A DNA stretch of 38,281 bases, taken from positions 1 through 38,281 of the forward strand of contig CAMYZO010000026.1 of the NCBI GenBank assembly GCA_947303855.1, read 5' to 3'. The notes beneath the pieces are model-generated. The model did no database searches and was not told where the DNA came from. It worked only from the letters and a program-made list of their open reading frames with translations. This document shows positions 18,701 through 26,800 of this stretch, one piece after another (positions within the stretch are counted from its first letter, which is position 1; every line of letters begins with the position of its first letter). The position numbers and the translations under genes were made by a program. Source of the DNA: an uncultured Prevotellaceae bacterium (GTDB lineage Bacteria > Bacteroidota > Bacteroidia > Bacteroidales > Bacteroidaceae).

Positions 18701-18877
18701 TCCGAGGTGAACGCCATTACCAGCTATGCCATGCTGCACGTCAGCTACCGCTTCGATATGTTCGGCGGACGCAACAGCAGCAATAGAGACTTTGACGGCG
18801 ACTTCGACGAAGAACGCCAGCGTGGCGGTCGTGGTGGACGCGGCGGTTTCGGTGGTCGTGGCAGGCGCGGATTCTGA
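15734..18877 (+). CDS. TonB-receptor-like outer-membrane beta-barrel protein with RGG-rich segments
   Basis: 1047 residues from ATG 15734. ATG 15767 (MIRTSWLLAFFCLTVARLSA) is an attractive alternative because the signal peptide begins there and 15734 lies in a hairpin arm. Order: signal peptide; CarboxypepD_reg-like beta-sandwich (VSGQIVDAATGESLVKATAQ); plug-like region (YNADAFTVPEGAVIEALVEA to KVKAYDEKSDL); then a long barrel of the OMP_b-brl_3/TonB-dependent type, ending in Phe as expected for BAM substrates. Three Arg/Gly-rich stretches stand out: GRGGRGRG at about residue 298, RRSRGPSGRRGGGRR at about 553, and a tail of about 35 residues with GGRGGRGGFGGRGRRGF. No SusD partner follows, so it is not a canonical SusCD glycan importer. 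The cargo is unknown. Confidence 0.85.
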   Translation: MSKEKAIPHRYMIRTSWLLAFFCLTVARLSAQTPAVSGQIVDAATGESLVKATAQLYVIRHSDTTLVAGTVSDAQGRFSLGHVRGGTYLLRVSYLGYKPKEQRVNTTAVRTLQLGKIRLDADALLLKETVVTANLPKMVVKDDTVVYNADAFTVPEGAVIEALVEALPGAKIADDGKITVNGKEVKKFKMDGRDFMTGNNEAVMKNLPSYVIDKVKAYDEKSDLSRMTGVDDGEDDFVLEFVTKRSARNGLQANPDIGYGSDNRYGIRLTAMKPFGAMRYTFMGNANNVNGRNFSGRGGRGRGNNQGQRELKTAALDISYEDGKKLKTSGRVTWTHNDADNWSRNGSENFVNTRGGAFSNSVNQSYSRSNNWTANMNLQWTLDSVTNLSFRPNASFSTADSRSSSVNASFNANPFNYVSDALSDESRQLMADSQLIVNDRRNKSLAESRSADVSAQMQLYRRFGTKGRNAAINASISYRDGTNDNGSLSAVHLYQKKDRFGRDSTYQTNRYTTAASDNFSYTLGVAYTEPLLTFTPKPSATDTLSGSSAARRSRGPSGRRGGGRRSFGAQGLFLQLNYRYRYRHQKNDPSTYDLPDLSEQAFAGLMDEYREWAALFGALPGPYETYLSDRLTRYSERTEHGHQIDLQLRMVRDKLNMNAGISIQPQKSHYVQQYLGRPVDTVRTVTNLSPTLNLRYRYNQQTNLQVQFRGQTQQPSITQLLDIYDDTNPLNISMGNPGLKPAFTTNLQVTFQKQRSPAFVVDSLGFQVPKAQRHWSFNANGNWQRTSNAIGNIVTYNETTGGRVSRPENINGNWNTRAGVSFNIGLDTLNRWDVSGGIDGSYNHRIGYVNLNRTAVPDRNVTHTYNLSPSVSLSYRHKWLSASLNTRLSYARTENRLQASNNLTTWNYNYGGNTKITFPWGSSLSTDFHLFCKRGYADASLNTNEYIWNAQLSHSFLRGKKLTVMMQWYDILHQQSNFSRTVNANGWRDSEVNAITSYAMLHVSYRFDMFGGRNSSNRDFDGDFDEERQRGGRGGRGGFGGRGRRGF

Positions 18878-18950
18878 ATAATTTCATGAAGTTCCCTTTG
18901 TAAATTGTCCTAAAGAAAGTTAAAAGCGGTGTTTTCTACACGATTCTTCG

Positions 18951-18958
18951 TACCTTTG
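18951..18958 (+). promoter_or_regulatory. -7 box of the purD transcript
   Basis: TACCTTTG matches TAnnTTTG, 41 bp before ATG 19000. The -33 region is poor. Apart from this, the 122-bp gap 18878-18999 shows no terminator or riboswitch-like structure. Confidence 0.6.
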
Positions 18959-18999
18959 CCAGCTGTTAGCGAAACAAAACAATAAAACGAGATACGACG

Positions 19000-20313
19000 A
19001 TGAAGATTCTTTTATTAGGCAGCGGCGGCCGCGAACACGCCCTGGCATGGAAGATTGCACAAAGCAGCAAGTGTGACAAACTCTATATCGCCCCCGGCAA
19101 TGCGGGCACTTCGCAGTGTGGCGAAAACGTGCCCATGAAGGCCGACGACTTTGAGGCCATCAAGCAGTTTGTGGCTGATAATGCCATTAACATGGTGGTG
19201 GTGGGCCCTGAGGACCCTCTGGTAAAGGGCATCTATGACGACCTGAAGCATGACGCACGCACCAAGGACGTGCCCGTCATCGGACCGTCGAAGGCCGGTG
19301 CCGTGCTCGAAGGCTCCAAGGACTTTGCCAAGGGCTTCATGAAGCGCCATAACATCCCCACGGCACGCTACGAGACTTTCGACGGCGAACACGTGCAGGA
19401 AGGGTTGGCCTTCCTGGAAACCCTCCAGCCCCCATACGTGCTCAAGGCCGACGGTCTCTGTGCCGGCAAGGGCGTGCTGATACTGCCTACGCTCGACGAG
19501 GCCAAGCGTGAACTGCAGGAGATGCTCGGCGGCATGTTCGGCAACGCTTCAAGCCGCGTGGTCATCGAGGAGTTCATGAGCGGCATCGAGTGTTCGGTGT
19601 TCGTGCTGACTGACGGCGACCACTACCAGATACTGCCCGAGGCCAAGGACTACAAGCGCATCGGCGAGCACGACACCGGTCTGAACACCGGCGGCATGGG
19701 CTCGGTGTCGCCCGTACCCTTTGCCACCAAGGAGTGGATGCAGAAGGTGGAGGACCGCATCATCCGTCCCACGGTGGAGGGTCTGAAAGCCGAAGGCATT
19801 GACTACAAAGGCTTCATCTTCTTTGGTCTTATCAACCGTACCAACACACCTACTGGCGAGGCAGAGCCATACGTCATTGAGTACAACTGCCGCATGGGCG
19901 ACCCCGAGACGGAGACCGTCATGCTGCGACTGAAGACCGACATCGTCGACCTGTTCGAGGGTGTGGCTGCAGGCAACCTTGACCAGTACCCTGTGGAGCA
20001 CGACGAGCGTGCCGCCGTCTGCGTCATGCTGGTCTCCGGCGGCTATCCTGAGGCTTACAAGAAGGGCTATCCAATAAGCCTCCCCCCTGCCCTTGGGGGA
20101 GAGAGTATTATCTTCCATGCCGGCACCGCCATGGCTCCCCTCCCTATCGGGGAGGGGCCGGGGGAGAGGCTCGTCACCAATGGCGGCCGCGTCATTGCCG
20201 TTTCCAGCTATGGCAAGGACAAGGGCGAGGCCCTGGCTAAGTCGTTTGCCGAAGCCCAGAAGATTCAGTTTACCGACCGCTATTTCCGCCGCGACATCGG
20301 TGCCGACCTGTAA
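19000..20313 (+). CDS. purD: Phosphoribosylamine--glycine ligase (GAR synthetase)
   Basis: 437 residues. It catalyses the ATP-dependent joining of glycine to phosphoribosylamine, step two of de novo purine synthesis, in the cytoplasm. The N-domain ([20 protein letters not shown]), the ATP-grasp domain ([28 protein letters not shown]) and the metal-binding [11 protein letters not shown] are all intact. Near the C-terminus, residues about 358-391 ([12 protein letters not shown], then [14 protein letters not shown]) are encoded by two GC-rich palindromic elements. They replace a shorter loop remembered from homologues, consistent with the slightly greater length than the roughly 425-430 typical. 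The downstream membrane gene begins at the very next base. Confidence 0.97.
   Translation: MKILLLGSGGREHALAWKIAQSSKCDKLYIAPGNAGTSQCGENVPMKADDFEAIKQFVADNAINMVVVGPEDPLVKGIYDDLKHDARTKDVPVIGPSKAGAVLEGSKDFAKGFMKRHNIPTARYETFDGEHVQEGLAFLETLQPPYVLKADGLCAGKGVLILPTLDEAKRELQEMLGGMFGNASSRVVIEEFMSGIECSVFVLTDGDHYQILPEAKDYKRIGEHDTGLNTGGMGSVSPVPFATKEWMQKVEDRIIRPTVEGLKAEGIDYKGFIFFGLINRTNTPTGEAEPYVIEYNCRMGDPETETVMLRLKTDIVDLFEGVAAGNLDQYPVEHDERAAVCVMLVSGGYPEAYKKGYPISLPPALGGESIIFHAGTAMAPLPIGEGPGERLVTNGGRVIAVSSYGKDKGEALAKSFAEAQKIQFTDRYFRRDIGADL
20077..20172. repeat. Two GC-rich palindromic elements inside purD
   Basis: The first, at about 20077-20104, has AGCCTCCCCC opposing GGGGGAGA. The second, about 20135-20172, has CCCCTCCC (20137-20144) pairing with GGGAGGGG (20150-20157), followed by CCGGGGGAGAGGCT. 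The second closely matches the element in mnmA. Both are in frame. Confidence 0.7.
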
Positions 20314-21285
20314 ATGCTGAAGCGCAGACAAAACCGCGTGGCTGAGAGCCGCATGACGCTGCCGGTGGTGATTTCCTACGCCATTGCCGTATGGCTGATC
20401 AGCGGAACGCTTCTGCCCGACGTGCCAATCACGTCGGACGGGCTGCTGGGTGGTGCATGGGTGCAGTTTGCCTGTTTTTTGGTGTCTGTCTACCTTCTGG
20501 TAGAGCTGAACAACGGCAACGCTCTCATCCGCATCTTCAGCCGCTCCATATCCTGCTCTTTCATCATTCTGACATGCGCCGCCAACTTCCTGTTTGAAAA
20601 CATGGGCGGAGCGATAGCCGCCCTCTGCTACGTGGCTTTCTACGCCATGCTCTTCCACAGTTATCAGGACAAGCAGGCAACGGGCTGGACGTTCTATGCC
20701 TTCCTCTGCATAGGACTTTGCAGCACGGTCTTCATACAGATTCTGTACTTCCTGCCACTGCTGTGGCTCATCATGTTCTTCCAGCTGTCGTCGTTCAGCG
20801 GACGCACCTTTGTAGCCTCCATCCTCGGTCTGATCACCCCCTACTGGTTTCTGCTGCCCATTGCCATCTGGCAGGGACAGACAGACCTGCTGCCCGCCCA
20901 TTTCATGAAACTGGCCGACTTCCCACTGCCAGGCGACTACAGTCAGCTGGCAATAGGGCAGATTCTTGTACTGCTCTTTGTAGTAGGCCTTGGTATCACC
21001 GGCATTGTCCATTTCAAGCGCAACCAGTCTGCCGACAATATCCGCATCCGCCTGCTCTATGGCTGCTTCATTCAGCTGTGGTGCGTTACCTTCCTCTTGC
21101 TCTGCGTGCAGCCACAGCACTTCGACGTGCTGCTGCGGCTGCTTATCATCAACACGGCACCGCTCATTGGTCATTTTCTGGCGCTCACCCACACACGCGT
21201 CACCAATATTGCCTTCCATGTGATAGTCGCCATTGCCCTTCTGCTGACAATCCTTAACCTATGGATGCCATCATTGACCTTCTGA
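20314..21285 (+). CDS. Multipass membrane protein of unknown function
   Basis: 323 residues with about nine hydrophobic helices (LPVVISYAIAVWLISGTLL, AWVQFACFLVSVYLLVEL, ILYFLPLLWLIMFFQL, ILVLLFVVGLGITGIVHF and others). A short basic N-terminus (MLKRRQNRVAESR) probably lies in the cytoplasm. I recognise no enzyme motif; similar uncharacterised membrane proteins are frequent in Bacteroidetes. The start codon follows the purD stop with no gap and the end overlaps the DedA gene by 25 bp, so it is part of the purD operon. Confidence 0.8.
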   Translation: MLKRRQNRVAESRMTLPVVISYAIAVWLISGTLLPDVPITSDGLLGGAWVQFACFLVSVYLLVELNNGNALIRIFSRSISCSFIILTCAANFLFENMGGAIAALCYVAFYAMLFHSYQDKQATGWTFYAFLCIGLCSTVFIQILYFLPLLWLIMFFQLSSFSGRTFVASILGLITPYWFLLPIAIWQGQTDLLPAHFMKLADFPLPGDYSQLAIGQILVLLFVVGLGITGIVHFKRNQSADNIRIRLLYGCFIQLWCVTFLLLCVQPQHFDVLLRLLIINTAPLIGHFLALTHTRVTNIAFHVIVAIALLLTILNLWMPSLTF

Positions 21286-21713
21286 CCAGCTACGGCTATA
21301 CCGGCATGTTCATTGCCTCGTTGCTGGCAGGCAGCGTCCTGCCCTTCAGCAGCGAGGCGGTCATCATCGGTCTCATGGCGGCAGGCCTCGACCCCTGGCT
21401 GCTCATGGCCTACGGTACGGTGGGCAATGTCCTGGGCTCGATGTTCAACTACTGGGTAGGCCACATGGGCAAGACTGAGTGGTTTGAGCGCTATCTCCAC
21501 GTCAAGCCCCGCGACATGGAGCGTGCCGAGCGCTTTATGGCCGGGCGGGGCGCCTGGATGGGGTTCTTCGCCTTCCTGCCCATCATCGGCTCGGCCATCA
21601 CCATCCTGCTGGGACTGATGCGTGCCAACATCGTCATCACGTTTGTAGCCATCACCCTTGGCAAAGTGTTCCGCTATCTGGTGCTCATCTACGGCACGGG
21701 CTTCTTCCTGTAG
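21261..21713 (+). CDS. DedA/YqaA-family membrane protein
   Basis: 150 residues. The family signature is present: LLAGSVLPFSSEAVIIGLMA, GTVGNVLGSMFNYWVGHMGK and the re-entrant-type FFAFLPIIGSAITILLG. DedA/VTT proteins are linked to lipid-carrier flipping (undecaprenyl phosphate or phosphatidylethanolamine) and membrane homeostasis, but the short YqaA branch is uncharacterised. It overlaps the preceding membrane gene by 25 bp. Confidence 0.88.
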   Translation: MDAIIDLLTSYGYTGMFIASLLAGSVLPFSSEAVIIGLMAAGLDPWLLMAYGTVGNVLGSMFNYWVGHMGKTEWFERYLHVKPRDMERAERFMAGRGAWMGFFAFLPIIGSAITILLGLMRANIVITFVAITLGKVFRYLVLIYGTGFFL

Positions 21714-21758
21714 ACTCTTCCTTATAGCGTAAAGTTTGCGTAAAAAATTCATAAAATG

Positions 21759-21790
21759 TTTGGCGATGCAGAAAGTTATCTGTATCTTTG
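21759..21790 (+). promoter_or_regulatory. Promoter of the two-domain secreted protein
   Basis: TTTG (21759-21762), a 20-bp spacer and TATCTTTG (21783-21790): an exact Bacteroidetes promoter with a leader of about 55 nt before ATG 21852. Confidence 0.85.
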
Positions 21791-21851
21791 CGGCGATAAT
21801 TGTATTTTCTACACTAATAGCGACTTACTAACTACATTAAACTAAAGATTT

Positions 21852-23498
21852 ATGGGTAAACTTTTATTCTCAAAAACAAAGAAGGTCTTCGCCTTGCTTG
21901 CCGTTATGATAGGAATAGGCGCAGGACAGGCTGTGGCTGACACGACGATTGGAACAACAGACACAGGATGGGGTGAAGACGGTTCACACACAACCACCGC
22001 TTATACAATTGAGCCAAACAAGACGCTAAGTGTCCAATTTGTTGTCAATGCTACGCTTGGAAGCGAAAATTGGGACGCATGGATGACAATTCTCAGAAGT
22101 GCTGACGCTTGGGCCACAGGTACGGAATACCTTGTCATGCGCGGTGACTGTTATGGTGTCAGAAACGGGGATTGGGTCTGGGACAACAAGAACAACACAG
22201 GCAACGGCAACTGGTTTACGGTAAACCTTAACAATCATGATTGGGATAACTTCAAAACAAACTTGGTTGGTCTAACCGTCAATTTAACAGTAAAACGTCT
22301 GGGCAAAGAGGTTATCCTTATTCAGGATTTCACTACAGCAAGCTCCCAAAAGTCACGCCATTATTTTGTTATGGACTGTGAGGACGGCACACAAAACATT
22401 TATGCTTTCCTTGCCGCAGACCACTCACAAATTACAATTGATGACAGCAAAACAACAATAACTGATACAGAAACTATTACTGGTACACTTTGTGGTGTAG
22501 AAAACAATGCAGGTGGATTTGGTACAGGCAACCGCGTGGATTTCACCATTGCCCCCAATGCCACTTTAACCTTGCATTTCAAGAACTATACCAACCGCAT
22601 TAATAGTTGGAACAATTGGGTCTTTGAAATGCAGCAAGATGACCAATATGCCGACTGGGTGATGGGCGGCAACAACTGGGGAACTCTTAGAGACAACAAT
22701 AGTTTTGACGGATCTACATGGCCTTCAGATTATGGCGAAATGATGGACGGCACAGATGTTGTAATGACCATCGTACGCAATGATGCAAACGTTACTGTTA
22801 CTGCTGTACACACACCTGTCAACGGCGACCCCTTCACTGGTGTATTTAGTTTCACCCCCGCCAAAGACGGTTTTGCCAGCACAGATGCTGTAGTACGCCT
22901 GTTGACTGACGGTTCTCACATCGACCTGCTTTCTGCCAGCACCACAGTCAGCGAATACGGCTGGTCAACATTCAGCAGCAACTGCGCTCTTGACTTCTCA
23001 GATCCCATAGATGGTCTGACGGCCTATATGGTTACTGGTCACGACGGCAACACGCTGACGCTGAGCGAGGTGACGGGCACCGTTCCTGCCGGTACTGGTC
23101 TGTTGCTGAATGGTACTGCTGGCGTAGAATACAACATCCCCATCGTAGGAAGTAGTGATACCGATGTATCCTCCAACCTGCTGATTGCCGGCACCGGCGC
23201 AACTGTAAGTGCAGAGGGTGGCAAGACAAAGTATGTGCTGGGCGTTAATGGCAGCAATGCCGAGTTTCAGAAGATTAACGCCACCGCAGCAACCGTTGCT
23301 GCTGGCAAGGCTTACCTCCAGTTCAACGAGGCTATTGAAGCCCGCGTCCTTACCTTCAACGGCGAGGCTACTGGCATTCAGAACGTCAGCCTGACAGCCG
23401 GCGACGATGCTGCCATCTACAGTCTCAACGGCCAGCGCGTCAGCAAGGCCACGAAGGGTGTCTATGTGAAGAACGGAAAGAAAATCATCATTAAATAA
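21852..23498 (+). CDS. Secreted protein with two tandem jelly-roll-like domains and a Por-tail-like C-terminus
   Basis: 548 residues. Signal peptide (KVFALLAVMIGIGAGQAVA). Two related Trp/Asn-rich beta domains follow, about 30-180 and 195-345. Each has a TIG/TITG start, a 'TIEPNKTLSVQF' or 'TIAPNATLTLHF' strand and a W-D-A-W or W-N-N-W segment. This suggests carbohydrate-binding jelly rolls, though I cannot assign a CBM family. Residues about 360-515 form a beta domain common in Prevotella surface proteins (EYGWSTFSSNCALDF, VPAGTGLLLNG). The C-terminus (AAIYSLNGQRVSKATKGVYVKNGKKIIIK region) resembles type-IX secretion sorting tails. GC content is visibly below the neighbours, especially in the first 1.1 kb, which hints at separate origin. 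No catalytic residues are recognised. Confidence 0.8.
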   Translation: MGKLLFSKTKKVFALLAVMIGIGAGQAVADTTIGTTDTGWGEDGSHTTTAYTIEPNKTLSVQFVVNATLGSENWDAWMTILRSADAWATGTEYLVMRGDCYGVRNGDWVWDNKNNTGNGNWFTVNLNNHDWDNFKTNLVGLTVNLTVKRLGKEVILIQDFTTASSQKSRHYFVMDCEDGTQNIYAFLAADHSQITIDDSKTTITDTETITGTLCGVENNAGGFGTGNRVDFTIAPNATLTLHFKNYTNRINSWNNWVFEMQQDDQYADWVMGGNNWGTLRDNNSFDGSTWPSDYGEMMDGTDVVMTIVRNDANVTVTAVHTPVNGDPFTGVFSFTPAKDGFASTDAVVRLLTDGSHIDLLSASTTVSEYGWSTFSSNCALDFSDPIDGLTAYMVTGHDGNTLTLSEVTGTVPAGTGLLLNGTAGVEYNIPIVGSSDTDVSSNLLIAGTGATVSAEGGKTKYVLGVNGSNAEFQKINATAATVAAGKAYLQFNEAIEARVLTFNGEATGIQNVSLTAGDDAAIYSLNGQRVSKATKGVYVKNGKKIIIK

Positions 23499-23519
23499 TC
23501 AGAAGGAGGAACCATTGTT

Positions 23520-23699
23520 ATGAAGAAATATAATAAGCCAGAAACAGAAATACTGAACATGGACGCTGACTGCCACCTGATGGAGGCTTCAGCACCCGGA
23601 CTGGGAGGCGACTACAGCGGCGGCACAGTGCTCGACCGCGAAGAAGACGACCTGTTTAAGAGTCCCGACCTGGAATCCATACTACAAAGCGGGAAATGA
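23520..23699 (+). CDS. 59-residue small peptide with Gly-rich centre
   Basis: Starts MKKYNKPETEILNMDADCHL, then EASAPGLGGDYSGG, and ends acidic (DREEDDLFKSPDLES). A strong ribosome-binding site (AAGGAGGA, about 23503-23510) and a perfect hairpin 28 bp after the stop support a real gene. It begins 21 bp after the secreted-protein stop, so it is co-transcribed with it. Short Bacteroidetes proteins starting MKKY-x-KP-x-TE are common and unexplained. Leader-like and core-like halves make a modified-peptide precursor conceivable, but no maturation enzyme is nearby. Confidence 0.72.
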   Translation: MKKYNKPETEILNMDADCHLMEASAPGLGGDYSGGTVLDREEDDLFKSPDLESILQSGK

Positions 23700-23727
23700 G
23701 GTGACACCTCTTTCGTCCGACACTTGC

Positions 23728-23760
23728 CTGCGGCTGAATATCAAGAGTATTCAGCCGCAG
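23728..23760 (+). terminator. Perfect 13-bp hairpin terminator
   Basis: CTGCGGCTGAATA pairs perfectly with TATTCAGCCGCAG around a 7-nt loop, followed by TCTTGT. It closes the secreted-protein/small-peptide unit. Confidence 0.75.
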
Positions 23761-23816
23761 TCTTGTACCGCCCAAGCAGCACCAAAGTATTCCTGCAAGG
23801 AAAAAGCGCCGTAAAA

Positions 23817-23848
23817 TTTGGTTTTTCGCTCACTTATTCGTACCTTTG
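23817..23848 (+). promoter_or_regulatory. Promoter of the GT117-deacetylase operon
   Basis: TTTG (23817-23820), a 20-bp spacer and TACCTTTG (23841-23848), an exact match. It lies inside the longest possible reading frame and so fixes the start at ATG 23893. Confidence 0.85.
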
Positions 23849-23892
23849 CGGCTGAATTCAGATTTTTAACGTTAAAAAGGATACTTTTTAGG

Positions 23893-26800
23893 ATGAAACA
23901 ATTTAGAATCGTGGACAACGTCTGCGGCTGGCTGGCCTTTCTGGTGGCCGCTTTCGTCTATTGCTCCACTATCGAACCGACAGCCTCGTTCTGGGACTGT
24001 CCGGAGTTTATCACTACGGGCTACCGCCTGGAAGTAGGACACCCCCCCGGGGCACCGTTCTTCATGCTGACGGCCAACCTCTTCTCGCAGTTTGCCAGCG
24101 ACCCCACACAGGTAGCCTACTGGGTTAACACCATGAGCGCCCTGCTGTCGGCCACGTGCATCCTGTTCCTCTTCTGGAGCATCACGCACCTGACCCGTCG
24201 CCTGCTTATCGACAAGTGGGACGAGCTGACCACCGCCAAGCTCATTGCCATCGAGGCCTCCGGCATGGTGGGTGCCCTCATCTACACCTTTAGCGACACC
24301 TTCTGGTTCTCGGCCGTCGAGGGCGAGGTGTATGCCTACTCGTCGGCCTTCACGGCAGTCGTCTTCTGGCTCATCCTGAAATGGGAGGACCATGCCGACG
24401 AGCCGCATGCCGACCGCTGGCTGGTGCTCATCATGTATATGACGGGCCTCAGCATCGGCGTCCACCTGCTGAACCTGCTCTGTCTGCCGGCCATCGTGCT
24501 GGTGTGGTACTACAAGCGGTTCCCCGATGCCAATGCCAAGGGGTCGTTAGTGGCACTGCTCGTGTCGTTTGCCCTGGTGGCCCTGGTGCTCTACGGCGTC
24601 GTGCCCGGCATCATCACCGTGGGCGGCTGGTTCGAACTGCTGTTCGTCAACGAGCTGGGCATGCCGTTCAACACCGGCCTCTACATCTATATCATCCTGC
24701 TCATTGCCACCGTCATCTGGGCTATCTATGAGACGCAGAACGCCACGGAGCAGAACTGGAAGCGCCAGAACATCGCTTTCCTGCTCTCCGTAGGTCTGCT
24801 CGGCATACCCTTCTACGGCTACGGCTGGTCGGCAGTCGTCATCGGTGTCGTCGTACTGGCCGCCCTGTGGTTCGTCCTGAACCGCCGGTTCCTGCCCAGT
24901 GGCGAGACCAAGCGCCTGGCCTTAGTGTCGCCCCGTCTGAAGAACACCGCCCTGCTCTGCATGCTGATGCTCATGATAGGCTACTCTACCTACGCCGTCA
25001 TCGTCATACGCTCCGATGCCAACCCGCCCATGGACCAGAACTCGCCCGAGGACATCTTTACTCTTGGCGACTACCTGGGCCGCGACCAGTACGGACAGCG
25101 CCCGCTGTTCTACGGCCAGGCCTACACCTCGCAGGTGGCTCTGGAGGTCGACGGCAACGTCTGCCGTCCCGTCATGTCAAAGGGTAAGCCCGTGTGGCAG
25201 CGTAAGGAGAAGGCCTCCAAAGACGAGAAAGACACCTACTTCGTGGTGCGTACCAAGGACGAGTACAAATATGCCCAGAACATGCTGTTCCCCCGCATGT
25301 ACGATGCCGGCCACGCCCGCGACTACGAGTCGTGGATGGGTGGCGTCAGCGGCACCGAGGTGCCCTACGACCGCTGCGGCGAGAACGTCATGGTGAAGGT
25401 GCCCTCACAGTGGGACAACCTCCGCTTCTTCCTCAGCTACCAGTGCAACTGGATGTACTGGCGCTACTTCATGTGGAACTTCGCCGGCCGCCAGAACGAC
25501 CTGCAGGGCCATGGAGAACTGGAGCACGGCAACTGGCTCACGGGCATACCCTTCATCGACAATGCCCGCCTGGGCGACCAGTCGAAGCTGCCCGACGAGC
25601 TGAAGCAGAACAAGGGCCACAACGTGTTCTACTGCCTGCCGCTGCTGCTGGGCCTCATCGGCCTCTTCTGGCAGTCGCTCAAGAAGGGGCAGAAGGGCAT
25701 CCAGCAGTTCTGGGTGGTCTTCTTCCTGTTCTTCATGACGGGTCTGGCCATCGTATTCTACCTGAACCAGACACCTGTCCAGCCACGTGAGCGCGACTAT
25801 GCCTACGCCGGCTCGTTCTATGCCTTCGCCATCTGGTGCGGCATGGGCGTGGCCGCCATCTGCGACCTTATCAGCAGCAAACTGAAAAAAGAGCCCGCTT
25901 GGCTTATGGGGCTTATAGGTCTTATAGGACTCATGGTGCCCATCCAGATGGCCTCGCAGACATGGGACGACCACGACCGCTCAGGACGCTACGCCTGCCG
26001 CGACTTCGGCCAGAACTACCTCATGACCTTGCAGGACAAGGGCAACCCCATCATCTTCACCAACGGCGACAACGACACCTTCCCCCTGTGGTATAACCAG
26101 GACACGGAGGGTGTCAGGACTGATGCCCGCGTCTGCAACCTCAGCTACCTGCAGACCGACTGGTACATCGACCAGATGCGCCGTCCGGCCTACGACTCGC
26201 CCAGCGTGCCCATATCATGGCAGCGCATTGAGTACTGTGCCGGCACCAACGAGTATGTGCAGGTAGACCCCAGCCTGAAGTCGCAGGTCTTACAGCTCTA
26301 TCAGGAGCAGCCTGAGGAGGCCCGCAAGATGTTCGGCGACGAGCCGTTCGAACTGAAGAACATCCTGAAGTACTGGGTGCGCTCCACCAACAAGGACTTC
26401 CACGTCATACCCACCGACACCGTCTACATGACCATCGACAAGGAGGCCGTGCGCCGCTCGGGCATGATGCTCCAGGGCGACTCCATTCCTGACCGCATGG
26501 TCATCTCGCTCAAGGGCAAGGGTGCCCTGTACAAGGGCGACCTGATGATGCTCGAGATGATTGACCAGTGCAACTGGGAGCGGCCCATCTACGTCGCCCT
26601 CACCGTGGGCTCGGAGAACTACATGAACCTGGGCGACAACTTCGTGCAGGAGGGTCTGGCCAACCGCATCACGCCCTTCACCACGAAAGGCACGGGGCTG
26701 AAGACCTTCGACACCGAGAAGGCCTACAAGAACGTCATGGAACGCTTTAAGTACGGCAACGTCAGCCAGCCCGGCATCTATCTCGACGAGACCGTCACGC

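Noticed and set aside
18878..18999. Purine riboswitch or PurR site upstream of purD
   Set aside because: No aptamer-like paired structure or palindrome was seen; only a -7 box is supported.
19549..21219. 556-codon open frame antisense to purD and the membrane gene
   Set aside because: It has low-complexity His/Gly/Val-rich composition and no domain; it is a shadow of two clearly real genes.
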